Source: Psychrobacillus sp042945595
GTDB lineage: Bacteria; Bacillota; Bacilli; Bacillales_A; Planococcaceae
Length of the DNA stretch: 64,000 nucleotides
Assembly: GCF_042945595.1 (NCBI RefSeq)
Contig: NZ_CP168493.1
Coordinates: 3,162,001 to 3,226,000 of the forward strand
Direction: 5' to 3'
Shown here: piece by piece, positions 8,755 to 16,172 of the stretch
How positions within the stretch are numbered: position 1 is the stretch's first letter
Layout of the letters: each line of letters begins with the position of its first letter
The notes under the pieces: model-generated
What the model was told of the DNA's origin: nothing
The model's database searches: none
Seen by the model: only the letters and a program-made list of their open reading frames with translations
Position numbers and translations under genes: made by a program

Positions 8755-8786
8755 GGGAAAGGTGCCAGGTATGTACACAATTATTC
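8755..8786 (+). repeat. Truncated copy of the GGTGCCAGGT palindromic repeat
   Basis: GGGAAAGGTGCCAGGT followed by ACACAATTAT matches one arm of the repeats at 10328, 11579 and 13105. It lies exactly where the N-terminal part of the PadR-like gene is missing. Confidence 0.5.
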
Positions 8787-9198
8787 CTTGCTAAAAAAAG
8801 GCTGTATCGAAATGATTGAAGTTGTTCATGAAGAGAACCGCCCTGCTCGAACTGTATATGGGATTACGGATAAGGGTAGAGAAGTATTGAAGGAAAAAAT
8901 CTATAAAAGTTTAGCTGACTTTCAAGGAATCCGTTCCATTTATTCCTCGGTCATCTTCATTAAATATACCGATCTTGAGAAATCAGCTTATATGCTAGCG
9001 GAACAGGTTGCAAAATTGAAAGAAAAAATTGCTCACTATGATCAGGTGTGGGAGCAGTTGGAAAATAAGACACCACCTGCTTTTCACCTCATCAAAGATT
9101 ACACACATAATCAAATGCGGGTAGAGCTTGCTTGGCTTGAAAAGGTAACAAAATTTGTCCAGGATGGCTTATGGCTTGATGGACGATTTGAGTTTTGA
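8773..9198 (+). pseudogene. PadR-family transcriptional regulator, N-terminally truncated
   Basis: The frame contains the end of the winged-helix domain (RPARTVYGITDKGREVLKE) and the complete C-terminal dimerisation helices (HYDQVWEQLENK to the end WLDGRFEF). This is the standard PadR/AphA arrangement of about 180 residues. The first 40 or so residues, which carry helix 1 and most of the recognition helix, are absent, and the frame upstream runs into repeat sequence and the M3 gene stop. A TTG at 8788 without a ribosome site is the only start. It is probably a dead regulator. Confidence 0.7.
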
Positions 9199-9240
9199 TG
9201 ATGAGGCTGTGACGTAACGAGCCCTAGATAGAAGCAAAGG

Positions 9241-9271
9241 AATGCGCCCACCGGTTTATAGTGGGCGCATT
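9241..9271 (+). terminator. Intrinsic terminator after the PadR remnant
   Basis: AATGCGCCCAC and GTGGGCGCATT form a strong GC-rich stem, followed by a T-rich run on the plus strand. Confidence 0.75.
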
Positions 9272-9318
9272 TCTGTTTGTCTGAGGTTTTAAAATAGCTC
9301 CTCAATTCCACTTAAAAG

Positions 9319-9456
9319 TAGACCCCCTGGGGTCAAAAAATCCCCCGAACCATTCGTCCGAGGGAACATAAAACACATTTCAATATTCACCTTAAATCCA
9401 CAAAACCCATTGCCACCAACCTATTTCAACTCTATCAACGCCACATACTCAACGTG
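9319..9456 (-). pseudogene. Duplicated 3' end of rlmCD with its terminator
   Basis: The minus strand encodes HVEYVALIELK and a stop (9456-9421), almost identical to the end of intact RlmCD. Downstream, about 100 bp including a terminator hairpin (CCCTCGG with TCGGGGGA and a T run, 9364-9335) is closely similar to 13716-13820, the DNA downstream of intact rlmCD. Similarity stops abruptly on the upstream side at the GTGAGGAGTGC stretch. This is a duplicated gene end, as left by integration into the 3' end of a gene or by segmental duplication. Confidence 0.75.
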
Positions 9457-9500
9457 TGAGGAGTGCTAAGCGCAGCACATTACTTTAATAAGAAAGCTGC

Positions 9501-10286
9501 CTAATCCACGTACGCGCCGCAAGTCACATTCGTAGCCGCAGCGGTAATGCTTCGGGCGCGATCTGATGCCATGAGAACCGCCACATCCGCGACTTCGGCC
9601 AAACTCGGCATCCGTTTAAGCATGGTGCTCTTGGCGTTTTCCTCCAACATCTGCTCGTAGGTTATTCCGGCTTTTTCCGCAAGGGTTTTCATCGCTCCCA
9701 TCACACCGGGAGTATCCGGCGAACCCGCCGATCGCAAACAGACCACACGGACCCCTTGCGGACCTAGCTCGACGGACAACTGGCGACACAAAGCTTCGAT
9801 CGCCGCTTCTGTTACGCCAAATCCGCCTTGCTTGGTGACCGGTATTCGGGAAACATGCGCAGTCAGAGCCAAAATAACGCCTGAACCCTTGTTAGCCATA
9901 TGCCGACCGGCAGCTGTTGCTGTGATAAAATGGGTGCTCATCGCCGTTTCGATTGGATAGATGAATTTCTCTTGAGTCATCTCGACAAGCGGCGTTCCCA
10001 TATAAATACTAAATCCGATTAAATTGAACGAAATATCGATTTGACCGAATTGGCTAATGATTTGATCAAGATGATTTTCAACTTCTTGTTTGTTCAACGC
10101 GTCCACATGTGCGGCATATGCTTCACCTCCGGCTGCAGTAATCTCTTCCTTAATGGCATATACATTTTCAAGCGTGTGCCCTGTCAAAAAGACTTTCGCG
10201 CCTTCCTTGGCAAAAGCGCGGGCTACCGCTTCGCCAACCGCGCCTCCCGCACCGTAAATAACGGCCGTTTTGTTTTCTAATAACAA
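9501..10286 (-). CDS. SDR-family Rossmann-fold protein lacking the YxxxK motif
   Basis: Short-chain dehydrogenase/reductase fold, about 261 aa. The nucleotide-binding glycine motif is GAGGAVG near residue 12, and the core strand GQIDISFNLIG is present. At the catalytic position, where SDRs have Tyr-x-x-x-Lys, the sequence reads FGVTE in GGFGVTEAAIEALCRQLSVEL. Both Tyr and Lys are therefore replaced, and classical reductase chemistry is doubtful. Base composition is clearly richer in G+C than its neighbours, a sign of recent transfer. TTG at 10286 follows GAGGTGG at normal spacing; GTG at 10295 overlaps that site. No partner gene. Confidence 0.8.
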   Translation of the reverse strand: MLLENKTAVIYGAGGAVGEAVARAFAKEGAKVFLTGHTLENVYAIKEEITAAGGEAYAAHVDALNKQEVENHLDQIISQFGQIDISFNLIGFSIYMGTPLVEMTQEKFIYPIETAMSTHFITATAAGRHMANKGSGVILALTAHVSRIPVTKQGGFGVTEAAIEALCRQLSVELGPQGVRVVCLRSAGSPDTPGVMGAMKTLAEKAGITYEQMLEENAKSTMLKRMPSLAEVADVAVLMASDRARSITAAATNVTCGAYVD

Positions 10287-10327
10287 ATTAACCACCTCAA
10301 CTATTAGAGTAAAATCGATATATTTAA

Positions 10328-10386
10328 TGAAAGGTGCCAGGTTCTAGAACAATTCGGAATCGTTTTAGAAACTGGCACTTTTCACC
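10328..10386. repeat. Palindromic GGTGCCAGGTTC repeat, copy 2
   Basis: GAAAGGTGCCAGGTTC at the left and an imperfect inverted arm (AAACTGGCACTTTTCAC) at the right, around a core with ACAATTCGGAATCG. It has the same structure as the copy at 13105-13163. Confidence 0.75.
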
Positions 10387-10472
10387 TTCCCCAAAGTACT
10401 TACAACCAGCATACATTCAACTAGCATTACGTTAAAGCTTCGGATTGCTCTTTTGCCAAATACGACCTTCAT
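10365..10472 (-). CDS. Possible 35-aa ORF ending inside a repeat
   Basis: ATG at 10472 follows AAAGGGAGACG at usable spacing. The frame reads MKVVFGKRAIRSFNVMLVEC, continues hydrophobically (MLVVSTLG), and then runs into the palindromic repeat, where it meets TAA. It may be the truncated N-terminus of a lost membrane or secreted protein. No family is recognised. Confidence 0.25.
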   Translation of the reverse strand: MKVVFGKRAIRSFNVMLVECMLVVSTLGKVKSASF

Positions 10473-10504
10473 AATATCGTCTCCCTTTATTAAATTAATC
10501 TCGA

Positions 10505-11122
10505 CTACTCATCTCTACTCATTGATACAGGTACTTCTACAGAATCCGTCCCCATTATCTTAATACCACCGTCTTCTTCCTTGGAGCCGACCTCAACTCC
10601 TATTGTGAATACATCTGTTTTTGATATTGCCTTATAATCAGGTTGTATATTAATGACAACCGTTCCTGTGCCGCCTCCTATAGATTTATAACTACGATTT
10701 CGTCCAATTTCTATCATCGTATTCCATTTTGAATCTTTTTTTGCTGTGGTCCACGTTGATACATTATCTGTGGGTTTAGATTGGACTTTGTTCTCAGGAT
10801 AGCTATTTAAGATACTAGAGACATGCCATTTATCAGGGATATAAAAAGCAACGCCGCCCCAATCAGCAGGATCGATCTCAATTCGTGCAATTATTTGAAC
10901 ATCCTTAATCAGCCCTTCAATACCTTTGACAAAAACAGTTCCACTAGCAACCGTTTTTAATTTGGTCGAATCAGAACTTAAATGAAAGCTTCTGATATGG
11001 GTAATTTTATCGTTGACACTTGATTCGTCGGACTTATTATCTTGATGAGTTAGCAGCCATGAAAAAAAGACTATTAAGGCTATTAAAGCATATGGAGCAA
11101 TGTACTTCAATTTAGATTTCAT
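10505..11122 (-). CDS. Membrane-anchored extracytoplasmic protein of unknown function
   Basis: 205 aa. An N-terminal hydrophobic segment (IAPYALIALIVFFSWLL, residues about 8-24) after two lysines acts as a signal anchor. The rest is polar and beta-rich, including DPADWGGVAFYIPDKW and a GGGTGTVVIN stretch, and probably lies outside the cell. I do not recognise a domain. There is no lipobox and no sortase motif. It is monocistronic within the accessory region, next to two palindromic repeats. Confidence 0.65.
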   Translation of the reverse strand: MKSKLKYIAPYALIALIVFFSWLLTHQDNKSDESSVNDKITHIRSFHLSSDSTKLKTVASGTVFVKGIEGLIKDVQIIARIEIDPADWGGVAFYIPDKWHVSSILNSYPENKVQSKPTDNVSTWTTAKKDSKWNTMIEIGRNRSYKSIGGGTGTVVINIQPDYKAISKTDVFTIGVEVGSKEEDGGIKIMGTDSVEVPVSMSRDE

Positions 11123-11578
11123 AACTCAAACCTCGCCTTCTCTACAAATTTAAAGTCCTCCTTCCTCAAGCAGGCCTATTCACTAGTTTTCTCATTCACC
11201 TCGTAATCTAGATACTGGACACCCACTCATATTACAGTATATTCATAATATTATAACACATTGAAAGTGGTAGATAATCCTAATTAAGAATGTTTATCTA
11301 TGAATATGGTCACACATGGTTTCTTGATTTCCCTAAGTGAGCGTCAAATACCCTCACCTAGCGGCTGGAAACGAGATTTAGCTATGATCGAGATAGTTGT
11401 TCATAGAGTAGCTAACAGGCAGTAATCACAGATTAATTTGAGTACCTTTCTAGTGTAGGGAGCGCGGGACTATAATTTCTACTCTAACTGCTAGTGCTGT
11501 TGAGAAGAATAGGACGGACATGGAATATACGGAACACACACTCAAACGACTTTGCAATTAAGACGGAGCTTTTATTGA
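11123..11578. other. Gene-free stretch in the accessory region
   Basis: About 450 bp. The AT-rich part near 11122 probably holds the promoter of the membrane-anchored protein gene. The more mixed sequence from 11330 to 11560 has no frame with a start and ribosome site and is probably decayed coding DNA I cannot identify. Confidence 0.4.
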
Positions 11579-11625
11579 ATGAAAGGTGCCAGGTTCTAAA
11601 ACAATTTAGAACCTGGCACTTTTTT
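11579..11625. repeat. Palindromic GGTGCCAGGTTC repeat, copy 3 (short form)
   Basis: ATGAAAGGTGCCAGGTTCTA, the core ACAATTTAG and the inverted arm AACCTGGCACTTTTT. It is 11-12 bases shorter in the core than copies 2 and 4. Its right end touches the stop codon of the rlmCD relic at 11626. Confidence 0.75.
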
Positions 11626-11719
11626 CTACTCTTTTACCCTTGTTATCAATACTACCGTCTCCACATGTGACGATATGACAGAATGAATATCATCTTGCAG
11701 TTCTATTTTGTGGAAACAT
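11626..11719 (-). pseudogene. Relic of an rlmCD-type 3' end
   Basis: On the minus strand ATATGTTTCCACA (11719-11709, encoding MFPQ in one frame) is followed about 40 bp later by a frame reading SHVETVVLITRVKE and TAG (11670-11626). MFPQ...HVE-hydrophobic is the characteristic end of RlmCD/TrmA-type enzymes (MFPQTTHVECC in the intact gene). An insertion separates the two pieces and the frame is broken. Confidence 0.6.
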
Positions 11720-11768
11720 ATTGATAAACCTCCAATATCCGTCAGACCGTCCACAATTAAACTTACTA

Positions 11769-11960
11769 TCACTTCTTAAGATTAATCTTTCCTTTTGTTA
11801 CTATTGCAATTACCGTGCTACCAACAACAGCTAGTACTGCATTTCTAGCATTCTTGACCTGTTTAACCTGGTCATTTCTACAATTCTCACAGTATTTATG
11901 TTTATATCCATCCGGAAGAGATCTTTTGCATTTCTTCTTTTTACATTGTCTATTCTCCAT
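11769..11960 (-). CDS. Small Cys-rich protein with a membrane segment (63 aa)
   Basis: The N-terminal half has paired cysteines (CKKKKC, then YCENC), consistent with a small zinc ribbon. It is followed by a basic linker and a hydrophobic segment (NAVLAVVGSTVIAIVT) near the C-terminus. ATG at 11960 follows AGGAGGCGAAGAAG. It overlaps the end of the upstream 336-aa gene by 11 bp, so the two are translationally coupled. No known family recognised. Confidence 0.65.
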   Translation of the reverse strand: MENRQCKKKKCKRSLPDGYKHKYCENCRNDQVKQVKNARNAVLAVVGSTVIAIVTKGKINLKK

Positions 11961-12960
11961 CTTCTTCGCCTCCTAAAAGTTTGTACTCCGTAATAGAAGG
12001 TAACGCTTGAATTTTCTTTTTTATGTCTGGTAGTGTTTTAGACCAGTAACTTCCAGGTGAGGGGTCTATTAAATCCAACCGCTCAACTAAGCCTTTTGTT
12101 TCGAGATAGGTCTTTTGAATGTATCCAGCATAATATTGGAGACTCCGTTGCGCCGCATCAGTTTCTCCCATTTCCTGATAAGCAATTGCCTCTGATAGCG
12201 AAACCATATTTACTGCATATAGGCTCTCTCGGATTTCATTCATTCTTGAGTTTACTTTTTCTGGCGCTGCACCGGAGACAAGTTTTCCCCAAAACGATTC
12301 CGGCTGATTCTTTATGAATGTCAGATTAGCATTTTGACTTTGCATCAACAGATTTCTACTATCCTCTGCATCTGACGCAATTCGCAATAAAGCCATTGCT
12401 TTCAGTTCCGGATTTTTTATTACCATTGCTTGCAACAGTTTCTGTTGGCAACTATATGCCGTGGCCAATCTATCATACTCTTGTCCCTGTCGAACCTCTT
12501 CGACTGCAATCTGCACAAGTTGAATCTGTTCTGCTATTTGTGCCATTTGCATTTGCGTTGCATAACTTGTCATTGCCTGAGATAATTCCGGTGAAACTTT
12601 TACGCTTTTTAAAGATACTTTAGAAACTATTTTATTGGTTTCTGGATTCACAAGATTAGCCATCAAAGATCCGTCTTTTCTTGTCATCAATTTAAGAATC
12701 CCTTTGGCAATTTGAGACTCCTGCTCATCTGTCAAAATAGCTTGTAATGTTTCCACCGGAACACTCGACTTAACCACATTTATAAATGCTGGTGCGGAAT
12801 AGAGAGTTTTTTCAATTTTAGTTAATGCCGCTTTTGCACTTTTTAGCAGAGGTTTTGCAACTTCTGGTATAGAAGAAAAATGTTCATCCACCTCGGTACA
12901 ATAGTCCGCAATATCAACTATCTCCATATCATCAGGCGAAATATAAATTGTGTCATCCAA
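11950..12960 (-). CDS. Unknown helical protein, first gene of a two-gene unit
   Basis: About 336 aa. It has an acidic N-terminus followed by mostly helical sequence with glutamine-rich heptad-like stretches in the middle (QMQMAQIAEQIQLVQIAVEE, about residue 145), suggesting a coiled coil. It has no transmembrane helix and no motif I can assign to an enzyme. TTG at 12960 lies 8 bases after AAAGGTGG; the in-frame GTG at 12972 overlaps that site. It overlaps the Cys-rich membrane protein gene and probably works with it. An accessory role such as defence or stress is possible but unsupported. Confidence 0.65.
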   Translation of the reverse strand: MDDTIYISPDDMEIVDIADYCTEVDEHFSSIPEVAKPLLKSAKAALTKIEKTLYSAPAFINVVKSSVPVETLQAILTDEQESQIAKGILKLMTRKDGSLMANLVNPETNKIVSKVSLKSVKVSPELSQAMTSYATQMQMAQIAEQIQLVQIAVEEVRQGQEYDRLATAYSCQQKLLQAMVIKNPELKAMALLRIASDAEDSRNLLMQSQNANLTFIKNQPESFWGKLVSGAAPEKVNSRMNEIRESLYAVNMVSLSEAIAYQEMGETDAAQRSLQYYAGYIQKTYLETKGLVERLDLIDPSPGSYWSKTLPDIKKKIQALPSITEYKLLGGEEDGE

Positions 12961-13104
12961 ATGTGCATCCACCTTTCATGCCGCATTCTATAATACAACT
13001 TGTAAATTTTGCGAAACATTATTTATCCAAGTCACCCTTAAGTATACGAGCAAATTTTCTCTTGAAAAACCAGTTTTCCTGGAAGCAATATCATATATAC
13101 ATTA

Positions 13105-13163
13105 ATGAAAGGTGCCAGGTTCAAAAACAATTTAGAATCGCTTTAGAACCTGGCACCTTTCAC
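13105..13163. repeat. Palindromic GGTGCCAGGTTC repeat, copy 4 (most perfect)
   Basis: ATGAAAGGTGCCAGGTT and AACCTGGCACCTTTCACT are near-perfect inverted arms around a core ACAATTTAGAATCGCTTTAG. It lies between the two-gene unit and the transposase remnant. Confidence 0.8.
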
Positions 13164-13246
13164 TACTTGAATAAATACAAAAAACTCCTAATGTAGGTAA
13201 AGAAACGACAACTAAATCAGTTCCCTACACAATCAAAAGTTCACAC

Positions 13247-13690
13247 ATGAAAAGTGTACACAAAAATTTAGTCTTCCGTCAATATTTATCTAATTTACCT
13301 ACTAATGTTTTAGCTTGTCCGCTTATGGACTATGATGTGAAAAAACTCACTGACTTTTCTTTGGTGAAAATATTAATTCTTGTAAGCCTCTTTAGGAGAG
13401 AGGGTCAACGAAAAATTGAAATCGTTCTTTAGTCAAAACCCAAGCTTTTAGAAGAAATCGTAGTGGAATCGATCAGTCACTCGACAATTAGGAGAAGATT
13501 AGCGGAGCCAAATACGGTCCGTTTAGCAGACCTACTAGGTCGTTTGGCTACACGGCACTTAAAAGTCGATTCTTAAGGGCTTAACGCAACGTAGGTCTTC
13601 CGCGAATATTTGTTGATACTAATATTAAGCTGCCAAATAACGCTGCGAATTGGACCGCAATTTCTAAAGATTTTTGTGGATTAAAATTAC
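13247..13690 (+). pseudogene. Decayed IS4-type transposase
   Basis: An N-terminal piece (VFRQYLSNLP ... DYDVKKLTDFSLVKILILV) resembles the leading domain of IS4-family transposases. It is followed in broken frames by HSTIRRRLAEPNTVRLADLL and then by IFVDTNIKLPNNAANWTAIS near 13620-13680, which resembles the DDE-domain start where an Asp is followed by a threonine-rich strand and a WxxF-like segment. Stops and frame changes separate the pieces and the C-terminal two thirds is missing. No terminal inverted repeats were found. Confidence 0.6.
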
Positions 13691-13732
13691 AAAATACCTT
13701 TTTTCCGCGTAAGAGTAAGACCCCCGGGGATC

Positions 13733-13763
13733 AAAAAATCCCCCGAACCATTCATCCGAGGGA
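13733..13763 (-). terminator. rlmCD terminator
   Basis: On the minus strand TCCCTCGG and TCGGGGGA pair and are followed by TTTTTT. A closely similar hairpin stands at 9335-9364 behind the duplicated gene end. Confidence 0.75.
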
Positions 13764-13818
13764 ATATAAAACACACTTCACTATTCAACTGAAAATAGCT
13801 GAACCTATTGCCGCTAAG

Positions 13819-15180
13819 CTATTTCAACTCTATCAACGCACAGCACTCCACATGTGTTGTCTGCGGAAACATATCAACTGGCTGTACTTCCATCGTCTTA
13901 TACCCACCATCTTCTAAAATTCTTAAATCGCGGGCAAGCGTAGCTGGGTTGCAAGATACATAAACCACTCGCTTAGGACGTTGCTCAATTATCGTAGTTA
14001 GCAATGCTTCGTCGCATCCTTTTCGTGGTGGATCCACTACTAGTACATCTGCTTGCTTACCTTCTTTATACCATTTTGGAATAACTTCTTCTGCAGGTCC
14101 TGCCTCAAAATACGTATTTGTGAAGCCATTCAATTCTGCATTTCGTTTTGCATCTTCAATTGCCTGAGGAACGATTTCTACGCCAAGCACTTGTTTTGCT
14201 TTTTGTGCTAGAAATAAGGAGATGGTCCCAATTCCGCAATATGCATCGATTACTGTTTCATCTCCTGAAAGCTGTGCATAGTCAAGGGCTTGCTTATAAA
14301 GTACTTCCGTTTGTTCTGGGTTTACTTGATAGAATGAACGAGCAGATATTTCAAATCGTACATCCCCTATTCGATCTTCAATAACCGCTTTACCCCAAAG
14401 TACATTTGTTTCATCTCCAAAAATAACATTCGTATTGCGATTGTTCACGTTTTGAATAATGGACGTTACATTTGGTTCAATTGTTTGAATGAATTCAATT
14501 ATGGCATCCTCTTTCGATAACTTCGGATGTTTGGTTACTAAAACAACCATTACTTCCCCTGTTTTACGAGCCTTACGAACGACAAGGTGCCGTAATTGGC
14601 CTTTTCTATTTTCTTCATTGTATGGGACTAAATCTAGCTCTAATGCTTTTACTTTCACAGCACGTAGCAATCGATCTGCCGAATCTGATTGGATTAAACA
14701 TGTATTCGTATCTGCTATACGATGCGATTTAGATTGATAAAAACCTGCCACTACTTGTCCATTTTCTAAATCGAATGGGATTTGTGATTTATTGCGATAT
14801 TCCCATGGTTTCTCCATTCCCTTAATTGGCAAAACAGGGGCATCAATTTTTCCGATTCGCTTCAAGACATTCCGCACCATATTTTCTTTCCAGACAAGCT
14901 GTCCTTCATATGTCATATGTTGCAGTTGGCAGCCTCCGCATTCTGAAAATACTGGACATGGAGCTTTTACTCGAAATGGAGATGGCTCTACGATATTTAT
15001 TAATTTTGCAAAGCCATAGTTTTTTAATGTTTTTAACACATGGATTTCTGCTGTTTCATTTGGCAGACCACCTGGTATGAATAGTGGGTATCCATCGACT
15101 TTTGCAACCCCTGCTCCGTCATGCGTTAAGTCTTCTATATGAACTGTGATTCGATCATTTTTGGTTACTGGTGTATTCAC
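13819..15180 (-). CDS. rlmCD: 23S rRNA (uracil-5-)-methyltransferase RlmCD
   Basis: SAM-dependent enzyme that methylates U747 and U1939 of 23S rRNA in Bacillus (family knowledge). It has an N-terminal TRAM domain, then the iron-sulfur cysteines in APCPVFSECGGCQLQH with a fourth Cys about 80 residues later. The SAM motif is VIDAYCGIGTISLF and the catalytic Cys is in VYVSCNPATLARDL. GTG at 15180 follows CGGAG at 7 bases and gives an N-terminus of the usual length; the upstream ATG at 15213 adds 11 residues. Its 3' end is the apparent insertion site for the 6.8-13.8 kb region. Confidence 0.92.
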   Translation of the reverse strand: MNTPVTKNDRITVHIEDLTHDGAGVAKVDGYPLFIPGGLPNETAEIHVLKTLKNYGFAKLINIVEPSPFRVKAPCPVFSECGGCQLQHMTYEGQLVWKENMVRNVLKRIGKIDAPVLPIKGMEKPWEYRNKSQIPFDLENGQVVAGFYQSKSHRIADTNTCLIQSDSADRLLRAVKVKALELDLVPYNEENRKGQLRHLVVRKARKTGEVMVVLVTKHPKLSKEDAIIEFIQTIEPNVTSIIQNVNNRNTNVIFGDETNVLWGKAVIEDRIGDVRFEISARSFYQVNPEQTEVLYKQALDYAQLSGDETVIDAYCGIGTISLFLAQKAKQVLGVEIVPQAIEDAKRNAELNGFTNTYFEAGPAEEVIPKWYKEGKQADVLVVDPPRKGCDEALLTTIIEQRPKRVVYVSCNPATLARDLRILEDGGYKTMEVQPVDMFPQTTHVECCALIELK

Positions 15181-15256
15181 TTTATTTCTCCGTTCTAGTT
15201 TTGATTCCTCCATTATACCAAAAATGTATGTCTATTTGGTATAAAGCATCCTTTAA

Positions 15257-15299
15257 AAAGTGTAAAACAGACGCCATTGTGACGTCTGTTTTACACTTT
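15257..15299 (-). terminator. Terminator overlapping the alarmone synthetase stop
   Basis: A 17-bp perfect inverted repeat, AAAGTGTAAAACAGACG with its complement, starts at the stop codon of the synthetase gene and separates it from rlmCD. Confidence 0.8.
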
Positions 15300-16028
15300 A
15301 TCTAGCATTTCCAAGAAAGCAGTTGGAATTGTTCCATGTTGGTTTTTAATCATTAACTTCGTAAGTTCATCCACAGATTCAAGTTTATTTTCATCTTTAA
15401 TTATTTTAACTTCATTGTGAAGTCGCTCCATCTTTTGGTCTAACGCAAATGCGGAATCTGCCGCTTCTTTTAGCTCTTTTAACATTCTTTCAGGTACGAA
15501 CTGATCATATTTATAAAATATTTTATGTTCAAGGCTTGCCCAAAAATCCATTGCTATTGTACGAATTTGAACCTCTACAGTCACAAGTTCCTTACAATCA
15601 GTCATAAAAACAGGAATTTCTATTAATAGGTGCAAACTTTTATAACCATTGTTCTTCGGATGCTGAATATAATCCTTTACTTCTAAAATCTTCAGATCAC
15701 TTTGGCTTTCTAGCATTTCAAAAATTTGATAAATATCTGTGATAAATGAACAAATAACACGCATTCCCGCAATATCTCTCACATTTTCTCGTATACTTTC
15801 TACTGAAATTCCCTTATCTTTTCGATTAAGTTTACTCAATATACTTTCTGGAGCCTTCAATCTCGAGTTTATATGTTCAATTGGATTATAATCGTGAATC
15901 ATTAAAAATTCTTCTTGAAGAATCTCAATCTTTGTTTCTAATTCAGCTAATGCAAATTTATACATGAGCATTAAACGTGTCATATTCTTTTTCATATGTT
16001 GAAACTGTTCAATTTGTTCTGAAATCAT
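15291..16028 (-). CDS. Small alarmone synthetase (GTP pyrophosphokinase, RelP/RelQ type)
   Basis: Cytosolic ppGpp synthetase with a single RelA/SpoT synthetase domain, about 245 aa. It has no HD hydrolase domain and no TGS/ACT tail, so it belongs to the small synthetases. Visible motifs are NVRDIAGMRVICSFI, the substrate loop HPKNNGYKSLHLLIEIP and VEVQIRTIAMDFWASLEHK. ATG at 16028 has AAAGGG upstream; the open frame extends to 16124, but that extension lacks a ribosome site and is unlike family members. Assignment between RelP (YwaC) and RelQ (YjbM) is uncertain. It runs in the same direction as rlmCD, with a terminator between them. Confidence 0.85.
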   Translation of the reverse strand: MISEQIEQFQHMKKNMTRLMLMYKFALAELETKIEILQEEFLMIHDYNPIEHINSRLKAPESILSKLNRKDKGISVESIRENVRDIAGMRVICSFITDIYQIFEMLESQSDLKILEVKDYIQHPKNNGYKSLHLLIEIPVFMTDCKELVTVEVQIRTIAMDFWASLEHKIFYKYDQFVPERMLKELKEAADSAFALDQKMERLHNEVKIIKDENKLESVDELTKLMIKNQHGTIPTAFLEMLDKV

Positions 16029-16172
16029 ATATATATTCGCCCTTTCAGTTGCACATGAAGAAATCATACCAAATTTACTTTCACTAAACAAAAATAACGC
16101 AAGCTTGTAAATCAGTTGAATCATGTATTTTACGGAAATGTACCACTATTTACTTACACAATCACTTTGTTA

